Positions 1 through 6,275 of a DNA stretch of 33,045 nucleotides are shown here, one piece after another. A program made the position numbers and the translations under genes. Numbering within the stretch: the first letter of the stretch is position 1; every line of letters starts with the position of its first letter. The notes beneath the pieces were generated by a model, which was not told the DNA's origin, searched no databases, and saw nothing but the letters and a program-made list of their open reading frames with translations. The stretch is from a bacterium (GTDB lineage: Bacteria; Zhuqueibacterota; QNDG01; DSAB01): positions 1 through 33,045 of the forward strand of contig DSAB01000077.1 of assembly GCA_011388275.1 (NCBI GenBank), written 5' to 3'.

Positions 1-10
1 ACCCCTTCGC

Positions 11-50
11 TATTTCGCCTTCGGCGGACAAGTCCGCCTGCGGCGAAATA
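11..50. repeat. 40-base inverted repeat at the left edge
   Basis: Two nested inverted arms are visible: TATTTCGCC (11-19) pairs with GGCGAAATA (42-50), and GGCGGAC (23-29) pairs with GTCCGCC (32-38), separated by TTC/TGC bulges and a 2-base centre. It would form a stable cruciform or RNA hairpin. No T-run follows on the plus strand, so I do not call it a terminator of an off-window gene, although that cannot be excluded because the flanking gene is outside the window. Confidence 0.6.
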
Positions 51-128
51 ATGCCCTCCCCCCAATCCATGGTTGTAACATAAGACTTGTCCATCGCAGG
101 AAAAAGGGAAAAGGCAAACCCATTCTTT

Positions 129-191
129 CCGCTTTGCGCTTTGCGCTCTGCGTCTTTCCGATCCGCAATCCGCAATTCGAAATCCGCAATG
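129..191. repeat. Degenerate 7-bp tandem repeat array (copy 1)
   Basis: The sequence divides exactly into heptads: CCGCTTT, GCGCTTT, GCGCTCT, GCGTCTT, TCCGATC, CGCAATC, CGCAATT, CGAAATC, CGCAATG. Translated in any frame it gives spurious low-complexity peptides, so open reading frames here are not genes. A related array lies at 505-560. In both cases the array is followed by a CGCAATGCTTTT segment, a T-rich stretch and a TTGAC motif, which suggests a duplicated intergenic element. Confidence 0.7.
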
Positions 192-280
192 CTTTTTCTT
201 CCACCGCTGTCGGATTTTTCAGGCTTGACTATACAATCATTTACGGATGCCTCCGGCGGGGTACTTAATGCGGTCCTGCA

Positions 281-428
281 GACCGCGACCATGGACCACA
301 GACCGCGGACCGCAGTCGGCCTTCGGCCGAGACAATAGACCACAGACCATCGACCGTGGTCGACCATCGTCTGTCGTCTATGGTCTATGGTCAGAACATC
401 GTCCGCCATCCATCGTCTATGGTCTAAT
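281..428. repeat. Inverted array of 7-bp repeats (GACCATN / ATGGTCT)
   Basis: From 287 to 314 the units start GACC every 7 bases. After a small GGCC-TTC-GGCC hairpin (318-328) the phase shifts by two, and units start every 7 bases from 331 to 428. The left half reads GACCACA, GACCATC and GACCGTG. The right half reads ATCGTCT, GTCGTCT, ATGGTCT and ATGGTCA, which is the reverse complement consensus. The axis is the palindrome GGTCGACC (358-365). No gene is supported in this stretch. Confidence 0.7.
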
Positions 429-504
429 AACAGGGTGTTCGCTCGGATTGCGTTCACGAGACGGCCATTTTTCTGAGGCCGGAAATAAACAAAACTGTCT
501 TTTT

Positions 505-560
505 CTTACGCTATGCGCTCCGCGCTTCGCATCTTTTCAATCCGAAATCCGCAATGCTTT
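505..560. repeat. Degenerate 7-bp tandem repeat array (copy 2)
   Basis: The heptads are CTTACGC, TATGCGC, TCCGCGC, TTCGCAT, CTTTTCA, ATCCGAA, ATCCGCA and ATGCTTT. It has the same composition and order of unit types as the array at 129-191 (GCGCTTT-type units first, then CCGCAAT-type units), and the same downstream CTTGAC-containing tail. The array ends only 23 bases before the -35 box of the promoter at 584. Confidence 0.65.
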
Positions 561-583
561 TCTCCACTTCATGTCGATTTTAC

Positions 584-612
584 TTGACATTGAATATTAT
601 TATTGGTATATT
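584..612 (+). promoter_or_regulatory. Sigma-70-type promoter for the secreted-peptide operon
   Basis: A perfect -35 box TTGACA (584-589) is separated by 17 bases from TATATT (607-612), one base off the consensus -10. Transcription would start near 619-620. It is the strongest promoter-like sequence I see in the window and points at the peptide operon, whose first start codon is about 340 bases downstream. Confidence 0.7.
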
Positions 613-618
613 TTCGCA

Positions 619-950
619 GGCATTGACGAATAAACTGGGTTGTTAGCCTGTTTCGGTCCTCGCGAAGCCTTCAGGCAGCGATTCAGCCGCAGACCCCGTG
701 ACACATTTCTTCAAATGGATCTCCCTTCGATCCCCGCACGGTGTGATCCTTCGACTCGGACACCTGTGCAGGAGAACCGGCGGGAGCGGGAAAGGGCCTG
801 TTAGAGACGAAGAGCTTTAACAGGTCCATCCCGCCCGCTGATTACAGAACATCATTTATGATACACAAACCAATGGTTTCGTTCAACGCCTTATGTGTTT
901 TCCCTCCGGCCGCAAACGAATGCCGGATCCCCTGAACCCTTTATCAGTAT
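619..950 (+). promoter_or_regulatory. Long structured 5' leader, possible riboregulator
   Basis: No convincing gene lies between the promoter and the first peptide. Several hairpins are visible: GCCTG (646-650) with CAGGC (672-676), with TTCG/CGAA pairing inside; GGATC (717-721) with GATCC (729-733); CCGTG (696-700) with CACGG (737-741) around it; and a large hairpin in which CCTGTTA (797-803) pairs with TAACAGG (818-824), extended by GCGGG/CCCGC. The CCTGTT at 647-652 could also pair with AACAGG at 819-824, so two alternative folds are possible. I do not recognise a known riboswitch class, and no T-run follows the last hairpin. The leader assignment is inference from promoter position and hairpins. 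Confidence 0.4.
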
Positions 951-961
951 GGAGGTGACCC

Positions 962-1204
962 ATGATACAGAAAAAACCGAAATTTCCGCGCTGGAGCGTT
1001 GTTTGGTTCCTTTTGTTTCTTCTCTTGCTGCAACTTCCTGCTTCGGCCGGAGAAGAGGCCGGCGTGAAGGACGAATGCCTGAAGGCTCTTCTGAAATGCG
1101 GCGGGACCACGCTTTTCACAGCCTTTGGGGGATGGATTCCGTTTCTGGTTTCTTCCACTTTCTGTCTGAACGGATATGCCTGGTGCATGATGTATTTTCA
1201 ATAA
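962..1204 (+). CDS. Secreted four-cysteine peptide 1 (unknown family)
   Basis: 80-residue precursor. The start is set by an excellent ribosome binding site, GGAGGTGA (951-958). Residues 1-29 form a signal peptide: basic start, long Leu/Phe core, PASA cleavage motif. That leaves a mature chain of about 51 residues beginning GEE. Four cysteines fall at 39, 46, 68 and 75, as two CX6C pairs; the second is CLNGYAWC followed by MMY. Cysteines seven apart sit on one face of a helix, so a disulfide-stapled two-helix hairpin is plausible (inference). The next gene is a clear paralogue. It is not a known bacteriocin, lipoprotein or toxin family that I can name. The beta-propeller and thioredoxin-like genes downstream suggest a partner and a disulfide-handling enzyme. 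I am confident it is a gene and ignorant of its function. Confidence 0.75.
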   Translation: MIQKKPKFPRWSVVWFLLFLLLLQLPASAGEEAGVKDECLKALLKCGGTTLFTAFGGWIPFLVSSTFCLNGYAWCMMYFQ

Positions 1205-1215
1205 AGGAGCATCAA

Positions 1216-1434
1216 ATGAAAACGATACACAAAGCGCTGATCGGTTTATTTGCCGCCGTCATGATCAGCGGCAGTGCGATTGCCGGTGAAGCGGATAATC
1301 TCGAGCGCTGCAACGCGGCGCTGAAAAGATGTCTGGCCTATCCCCCGCCGAGCACTTCAGTCATACTGGGTGAAACGGACGGATGGTTGTTTTGTTTCGC
1401 GGGTTATGCGTTCTGCATCTCCTACCTCATATAA
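1216..1434 (+). CDS. Secreted four-cysteine peptide 2, paralogue of the preceding gene
   Basis: 72-residue precursor starting 11 bases after the previous stop codon. Its AAGGAG site (1204-1209) overlaps that stop by one base. Residues 1-23 are a signal peptide ending in AIA, and the mature chain starts GEA and is about 49 residues. Cysteines at 32, 39, 60 and 67 repeat the CX6C...CX6C layout with a 20-residue spacer (21 in peptide 1). The second pair, CFAGYAFC followed by ISY, matches peptide 1 over C-x2-GYA-aromatic-C-x2-Y. The spacer differs, with a PPPS stretch instead of GGTT. Paralogy with a conserved cysteine frame and a diverged middle suggests a two-component or diversified peptide pair. 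The family is not recognised. Confidence 0.75.
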   Translation: MKTIHKALIGLFAAVMISGSAIAGEADNLERCNAALKRCLAYPPPSTSVILGETDGWLFCFAGYAFCISYLI

Positions 1435-1596
1435 AACATCGATTTCCGACGAAAATGTGTCGATGGAGAATCCAGGAATGATGCACGCAGCAGCACAACG
1501 TTTTATCATTGTAATGGATCCAAACCCATGCAAGTATGCAGACGGATCCGAAATCGTGCTGCCCGAAAAAACGGATTATTCTGATTGAAGAAAAAC

Positions 1597-1631
1597 AGCC
1601 GGCCGGAGTCTTCATGAATCTCCGGCCGGCT
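1597..1631. terminator. Perfect 12-bp stem-loop between peptides and propeller gene
   Basis: AGCCGGCCGGAG (1597-1608) and CTCCGGCCGGCT (1620-1631) pair perfectly around an 11-base loop. On the plus strand no T-run follows, so it may attenuate transcription or protect the 3' end of an abundant peptide mRNA. On the minus strand it is followed by GTTTTTC, which is a better intrinsic-terminator shape, but no minus-strand gene ends here. The region 1435-1671 otherwise holds no gene I can support. Confidence 0.5.
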
Positions 1632-1671
1632 CAAGCCAAAGCGCACACGATGGACTGGCAAGGAGAAACCC

Positions 1672-2661
1672 ATGTATCGAACGATTCGGCTTTTTATCAT
1701 CATCTGTTTATCGTGTTTCCTTTTCACCGGACCGGAAACCGCGGAATGCCGTGAGCCCTGGCGCATTCACACGGAAGAGATCTGGAATATCGGCGGCGAA
1801 GACTCCGATCTGATTATTCAATGGGTTGGTCTTGCCGTGGATCAGGAAGGTTGTATCTTTCTTACGGACCGTATGGACTATTCACTGAAAAAGTTTTCTC
1901 CCGACGGTGATCTGCTGGCCAGAACCGGCCGCAGGGGTCAGGGGCCGGACGAATTCCTGGATCCATGCCAGGTGTCTTGCCTGGGTGACCGTATTTATGT
2001 TTCGGATATACAGAAACCCGGTCTGAGCGTGTATGACAAACGGCTGAATTATCTCGGTCAAATCATGATTCCCCACGCGGTTTTTTCTTTACAGGTCATG
2101 GATTTCAACACGATCTGGATTTCCAGCATGATGCACACAGACCGGCCGATGATGATGGCCTTCGACAGTCTGGGCACACTGAAACAGTCCCTTTTCCCTC
2201 ACTTTTCCCTGAAAAAGAGTTTTATTGAAATGACATCTTTTCAATGGCAGGATCCGGACACAGTGCACGTTGTTTTCCACTGGTCGGGACGGACATGCCG
2301 CTTTCACCGCGATGGAAGACTGCTGTGGGAAAACCGTGAATTGGAAAAACGAAAACCGGAGACAACGGTCATCAATGATATTCAGGTGCCTGTCGGAATC
2401 GCCCTGAAAAACATTCAAACCGATCCTTACGGACATCTCTTTGTCCTGGGCGGCAGCGAGATGCCGAATCCGGGTCGGGATATATTTGTCATGGATAAAA
2501 ACGGGAAGATATGCGGTCAATTCACCCTTGAGGAATCGAGCCATATGATTCTCATCGATGAAAAGGGTTATCTCTATTCGCGGGGTGACATGGGCATGAG
2601 TCTGATTAAACACCGCCTTGATTATCCTGACGCCATGCTGCCCGCTGAAAGGCGGTATTAA
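1672..2661 (+). CDS. Secreted 6-bladed beta-propeller (NHL-like) protein
   Basis: 329 residues, start supported by AAGGAG seven bases upstream. The N-terminus (about residues 1-25) is a hydrophobic export signal. The rest shows propeller-blade repeats typical of the 6-bladed NHL/TolB-like group: units such as VDQEGCIFLTD, KKFSPDGDLL, IYVSDIQKPGLSVYD and ILIDEKGYLYS. It also has the diagnostic GRRGQGPDEF turn near residue 85. Such proteins act as extracytoplasmic binding scaffolds and no enzyme motif is visible. It lies 237 bases downstream of the paired cysteine peptides and is translationally coupled to the thioredoxin-like gene that follows. A role as receptor or chaperone for the peptides is inference. 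In Bacteroidetes, propeller proteins are likewise found beside small leader-bearing peptides (NVEALA type), but those lack the cysteine pattern seen here. Confidence 0.8.
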   Translation: MYRTIRLFIIICLSCFLFTGPETAECREPWRIHTEEIWNIGGEDSDLIIQWVGLAVDQEGCIFLTDRMDYSLKKFSPDGDLLARTGRRGQGPDEFLDPCQVSCLGDRIYVSDIQKPGLSVYDKRLNYLGQIMIPHAVFSLQVMDFNTIWISSMMHTDRPMMMAFDSLGTLKQSLFPHFSLKKSFIEMTSFQWQDPDTVHVVFHWSGRTCRFHRDGRLLWENRELEKRKPETTVINDIQVPVGIALKNIQTDPYGHLFVLGGSEMPNPGRDIFVMDKNGKICGQFTLEESSHMILIDEKGYLYSRGDMGMSLIKHRLDYPDAMLPAERRY

Positions 2662-3134
2662 TGGACTGCTGGTGGAAATTCTGGTGGCTGCTGACAATGT
2701 GCTGCACACTCCTCGCCGGACAGCCGAAAAAAACATCACGAAAATCGCTTCCGCCTGTCCGAACCGTTTGCGCCGTTCTGCTGCTTTCTTATTCGGATTA
2801 TCTGTGTCCGCTGTGCCTTCAGTCTTTCCTGCAAACAGCCGATTCCCTAAACTCCTGGCCCGGATTGCAGACATGGTGCGTCCTGATTGGTGATTCAGAA
2901 ACTTTTATGGGCATACCCGCTCAGATTGTTCGTGCGCAATTCAAAGGCTGGATAGCCGCATCGGGTTTGAATTTCCAGGCCCTGGTGGATGAAAAAGGAT
3001 TTTTAAATACGATGATCCGAGACGGACCTGTTCTTATTGTATTCAGCAAAGGAAGTTTCATCCGCCATTGGAGCCTGCCCCTGAGCCCGAATGATCTGAA
3101 AACAGTAAAAAAATTTATCAAACAGTCTGGCTGA
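2661..3134 (+). CDS. Membrane-anchored thioredoxin-like protein (CPLC)
   Basis: 157 residues. The start codon overlaps the propeller stop by one base (TAATG), so translation is probably coupled. A Trp/Leu-rich N-terminal segment (about residues 4-20) looks like a membrane anchor or uncleaved signal. A hydrophobic strand VCAVLLLSYSDYLCPLC leads into the active-site-like motif CPLC (residues 49-52), as in the thioredoxin/TlpA/AhpC fold. A later GPVLIVFSKG segment (around residue 120) fits the cis-proline strand, followed by a C-terminal helix. It is short and divergent, so a binding-only role is possible. The expected substrate is extracytoplasmic disulfides, and the four-cysteine peptides in the same operon are the obvious candidates (inference). 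Confidence in the fold is moderate to good. Confidence 0.7.
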   Translation: MDCWWKFWWLLTMCCTLLAGQPKKTSRKSLPPVRTVCAVLLLSYSDYLCPLCLQSFLQTADSLNSWPGLQTWCVLIGDSETFMGIPAQIVRAQFKGWIAASGLNFQALVDEKGFLNTMIRDGPVLIVFSKGSFIRHWSLPLSPNDLKTVKKFIKQSG

Positions 3135-3603
3135 TTTTCAGGCATGGTCCAACAAAAACCGCAAATAGCTGTTTAAAATTCTCGAAACAACGGGAAGAGA
3201 AAATCCACCGGCAGGCAGCGGGCAGCAACTCCCTCACAACCCAACAACCGCCCGATCGAACATGCAATACGGGTGAATCCAATGGCCGGGGCGGAATATT
3301 TTCGAAGGTCTGGATCGGGTTTCGGTCTGAAACGGGGCTCGGATCGAATGCGATAAACCGGCCTTCCGCGTGTTCCGCCCGGCTTTCTCGATCTGTTCCG
3401 CTAAAAACATGGGTTGACTTTCAGCGGATCAGTTTACAGCATCATCTCTGCACAAACACCCGAGCACCTGGATACCGGCCGGATGGGGGGGCTTGCCCCC
3501 CCGTTCTTCCCGTTGCAGCATCGAACCCGATCGATCTATGACGATAAAATACAGACCGGAAATCAGGATTATGAGCGGATCTCGACAATAGTTACATAAC
3601 GGG
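3135..3603. other. Gene-free gap with stem-loop structures
   Basis: No gene is supported here; short frames lack ribosome sites and family features. Visible structure: GCCGGGGCGGAA (3285-3296) pairs, with one bulged G, with TTCCGCCCGGC (3373-3383). A GTTTC/GAAAC hairpin lies inside that 99-base span. A separate 7-bp G/C stem, GGGGGGG-CTTG-CCCCCCC, lies at 3485-3502. The last could stall polymerase between the convergent peptide operon and symporter gene, but it has no T-run. Confidence 0.5.
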
Positions 3604-5073
3604 TTATCGATTATTTCTCTCCGGAACGTCTCCGCGCGGGATCAGAACCGTGACCAGAAAACCGACAAGACCCGCGGCAACGAAAGTCATGAATCGGGCC
3701 GTTATTTGCGCATCCATTCCGGAACCGATCCATATGATGGTGAAAACCATGCCGGTGATCATGGTGACCAGAGCCGCCGTTCCGTGAAACCGTTTCCAGA
3801 AAAGGGTATACAGGATTACCACAGAGAATGTCGAGCCGATGCCCGCCCAGACATAACCCACCAGTGTGTAAATAAGATCCGTGGGTGACAGATACGCTGC
3901 AGCCAGGGCGATGACTGCGAGAACAGCCGTAACCAGACGGGCGCGCCGGAGTCTGATCGTTTCACTTTCATCGAATCTTTTCGATCGACCCAGAAGATTC
4001 TCCGACAATTCCGTGGCCGAAAGAATCAGCAGGGAATCGGCCGTTGAGATCATGGCGGCAATGGCGCCTGTGATGAGCAGAGCGGCCAGAGCCGGTGGAA
4101 AGATGCGAAGCATGACGGCAGGCATCACATATTCAGGATCTTCCAGCCCCTGAGGCCCGAACAGGGCGATGCCGATCCAGCCCAGACACAGGGCTCCTCC
4201 ATAAGCGGCCAGCGTCCAGAGAATACCCACATTGCGCCCCTTTTTCGCCTGTTTGCCATCCCGTATGGCCATAAAACGCATACTGAGCTGCGGCTGCCCC
4301 CCCAGATAACCGAAAAACCACGAGAATCCTCCCATCACCGCCACTCCCGCCGCGAAACCCGAGGCGCCTTCGGTCAGAGAAGAATAAGCAGGTCCTGCTT
4401 GTCCGAGTGCCTGCGGAATGGAGGATGCGAACAATCCCGGTGTTCTGGCTATGAAAAGTATGCCGACTGCAGGGCCGACAACCAGGGCGATGATCATGAC
4501 AATAGCCTGAATTACATCCGTATAGACCACGCTGCGGAACCCGCCATAAACGGTATAAGGTACGATAACAAGGGCGGTGATGAGCATGCCCAGACGCGGA
4601 CCGATCCGGAAGAGAGTGTGCAGGGTTTTTCCTCCCCCAAGAAACTGGGCGCCGACATAAAAGAAAAAAAAGAAAACCAGGATCAGGCTTCCGACCGTGC
4701 GGATCGACTTCTCCGCGTCTCCGTGTTTCCTGGCAATATAATCGGTAAAACTGCCCGCATTCAGAGAATCGGCCTCATCACGAAGCCGCCACGCTATAGC
4801 CGCCCAGGCGGTGATGATCCCGGCCATGCATCCCAGGGCCGTCCAGACACCGGTCAGTCCCGAAGCATAGGCAAAACCGGGCAGGCCGAGCAGGGCCCAG
4901 GAAGACTCACCCGTCGCCCTTTCCGACAGCGCGGCCGCCCATCCGGGGAGGCTCCGTCCGGCGATGTTGAAGTCCGAACTGTTCTTGACTTTTCGCCCCT
5001 GGTACAGACCCCACAGAATGAGAAGGCCAAGATAGGCTGCCATGACGACAAGAATTTGTGTCCGGGTTTCCAT
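3604..5073 (-). CDS. Sodium:solute symporter (SSS/PutP-type)
   Basis: 489 residues with about 13 hydrophobic segments, the usual size for the SSS family (PutP, PanF, SglT relatives). Family hallmarks are the N-terminal FNIAGRSLPGWAAALS region (unwound first core helix), the following ATGESSWALLGLPG, and YGGFRSVVYTDVIQA in the middle. These transporters use the Na+ gradient to import sugars, amino acids, sialic acid or vitamins, and substrate cannot be read from sequence. The start has AGGAG six bases upstream. The gene lies 27 bases after the small Cys-rich gene and in the same direction as the sialidase-like lipoprotein and mannosidases. Import of a sugar released by those enzymes is a reasonable inference. 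No partner subunit is present. Confidence 0.88.
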   Translation of the reverse strand: METRTQILVVMAAYLGLLILWGLYQGRKVKNSSDFNIAGRSLPGWAAALSERATGESSWALLGLPGFAYASGLTGVWTALGCMAGIITAWAAIAWRLRDEADSLNAGSFTDYIARKHGDAEKSIRTVGSLILVFFFFFYVGAQFLGGGKTLHTLFRIGPRLGMLITALVIVPYTVYGGFRSVVYTDVIQAIVMIIALVVGPAVGILFIARTPGLFASSIPQALGQAGPAYSSLTEGASGFAAGVAVMGGFSWFFGYLGGQPQLSMRFMAIRDGKQAKKGRNVGILWTLAAYGGALCLGWIGIALFGPQGLEDPEYVMPAVMLRIFPPALAALLITGAIAAMISTADSLLILSATELSENLLGRSKRFDESETIRLRRARLVTAVLAVIALAAAYLSPTDLIYTLVGYVWAGIGSTFSVVILYTLFWKRFHGTAALVTMITGMVFTIIWIGSGMDAQITARFMTFVAAGLVGFLVTVLIPRGDVPERNNR

Positions 5074-5100
5074 GCAAATCTCCTAAGTCTTTTTTCACGG

Positions 5101-5322
5101 CTACCAGGTCGACTTGGGACGCCGCTTGCCGAACCGCAGCGGACAGGGCGCGTTCTTTGTAACATAAGACTCAAGCTTCTCACACCATACGGCGGAAAAG
5201 GTGCGGCAGCTTCCCGCCCCGTCAATATCCGCATCCCCGGGAAAAGAAGCGTGGGGACAGTGATAATCACAAAACAGAACATGAGAGGAAGTCACGCCTG
5301 CGTTGCCGTCGTCTTTATTCAT
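5101..5322 (-). CDS. Small cysteine-rich protein, unknown function
   Basis: 73 residues. Its start overlaps the stop of the DUF2156 gene in an ATGA arrangement, which supports it as a real coupled gene. There is no signal peptide. Five cysteines are arranged as CDYHC near residues 18-22, then GSC, VWC and APC. This looks like a small metal-binding or iron-sulfur-type cytoplasmic protein rather than a disulfide-rich secreted one (inference). The C-terminus is basic (RFGKRRPKS). I do not recognise a named family. The pairing with a DUF2156 protein, and the symporter 27 bases downstream, make an operon of three genes. Confidence 0.6.
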   Translation of the reverse strand: MNKDDGNAGVTSSHVLFCDYHCPHASFPGDADIDGAGSCRTFSAVWCEKLESYVTKNAPCPLRFGKRRPKSTW

Positions 5323-6233
5323 GATGGATTTCCCTCCCGGATTTCCTGAATCGAATACTTTTCCACCAGGCGAAAGGGAAAATAGGATTCTTTCGCCTTG
5401 CGAAGGCCGGGCTCACCGACGTCCTGTTCCCGGTTGATGAACGCGGTTTGGCTCCACGCGTGCTCGCAGAACTGCTGGTTCATTACGGTAAACATCTGCG
5501 GAATTTCCGGATCCGCTTTTTCAACATGAATCACGGCCGTATCCTCATTGAGCATCTCACCCAGGGAAAACGCGGCCACGGCTCCGGAAACGCGAACCAG
5601 CCCTCCCGTCAATTGCAGCGATTCAAAATTAAAGAGCGCCTTGTGAACCGCCTTGCACTCCGCTTTCATCACGGGATTCTCCCGACACTTTCGATGGTCA
5701 CACCATTTCTTCAGGGCTTTCATGCATTCCCTGATTTCACCGGCCGTTATCGGTTCATATGTAAATGACATTGTTCTTTGGATTTTATTGATATGGTTCC
5801 GTTTGGCATGGTAACGTCTTCCTTCCAGGGTCATCAGGTCTCGAGTCCGATACAGATAATCAAAATAATTCCGCACCTGTGATATTTCGAACGGCGCGCC
5901 GGAAAGCTCCCGGACCAGGCGTTCGTCGGCCCGCTCGATGCGCGGAACTTTTCCCCTCTTCTTCTGCCATTGGAAAAGATCGCCGACCAGGGAGGCGCGG
6001 TTATGATTCCCTACGGGAGGGAAAAAGAATTCTCGCTCGTTTTTCTGACTCAGAATGACAAGACAATCGTCCAGAAGACTCCACTTTAGCCCGAAATACG
6101 GCTGCCATATATACAAATTGGTAAATGTCAGTTCTGATGTTTCAGGTCTGTAACGGCTCAGACGGTCCTGAATAATCTCCCTGTCGCTCAGGCGAACGGG
6201 TTCGAAAACGGGAAAAACCGGAGGAGCGGTCAT
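5319..6233 (-). CDS. DUF2156 / phosphatidylglycerol lysyltransferase-like protein
   Basis: 304 residues from the chosen start at 6233, which has GAGG nine bases upstream; an in-frame ATG at 6248 has no ribosome site. The protein matches the COG4866/DUF2156 layout. An N-terminal half carries TFTNLYIWQPYFG. A GNAT-like C-terminal half carries LEGRRYHAKRNHINK, AAFSLGEML, and a closing GEPGLRKAKESYFPFR near residue 285. Relatives contain the aminoacyl-transfer domain of MprF/FemXAB-type enzymes that use aminoacyl-tRNA. The stand-alone form has no membrane domain and its substrate is unknown. It overlaps the small Cys-rich gene by four bases. It sits 42 bases downstream of the sialidase-like lipoprotein gene and is probably cotranscribed with it. 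Confidence 0.8.
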   Translation of the reverse strand: MTAPPVFPVFEPVRLSDREIIQDRLSRYRPETSELTFTNLYIWQPYFGLKWSLLDDCLVILSQKNEREFFFPPVGNHNRASLVGDLFQWQKKRGKVPRIERADERLVRELSGAPFEISQVRNYFDYLYRTRDLMTLEGRRYHAKRNHINKIQRTMSFTYEPITAGEIRECMKALKKWCDHRKCRENPVMKAECKAVHKALFNFESLQLTGGLVRVSGAVAAFSLGEMLNEDTAVIHVEKADPEIPQMFTVMNQQFCEHAWSQTAFINREQDVGEPGLRKAKESYFPFRLVEKYSIQEIREGNPS

Positions 6234-6275
6234 GAATAAAAACCTCATCGATCTGTTTTCGTTTGCAGGGCTCTC

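Noticed and set aside
225-253. TTGACT as a second promoter upstream of the peptide operon
   Set aside because: No acceptable -10 sequence at 16-18 bases; the copy at 584 is far better.
281-428. Possible CRISPR array
   Set aside because: The period is 7 bases with no spacers and the orientation inverts midway; there are no cas genes.
247-633. Open reading frame of 128 codons on the plus strand over the repeat region
   Set aside because: It runs through the heptad arrays and promoter, has no ribosome site, and its translation just reflects the 7-base periodicity.
716-805. Short upstream reading frame (about 29 codons) inside the leader
   Set aside because: No ribosome binding site and it is made of hairpin sequence; a leader peptide cannot be supported.
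619-840. Leader as a known RNA (6S, SRP, RNase P, tmRNA, cobalamin riboswitch)
   Set aside because: A short CGGTCC...GAAGCCTT stretch recalls 6S RNA, but the overall layout and the other families' conserved cores do not fit by eye.
1370-1588. Third cysteine peptide after peptide 2
   Set aside because: The frame lacks a signal peptide and the CX6C pattern, and has no ribosome site.
4399-5349. 316-codon plus-strand frame antisense to the symporter and its neighbour
   Set aside because: It is the mirror of two well-supported minus-strand genes, with low-complexity polar composition and no domain.
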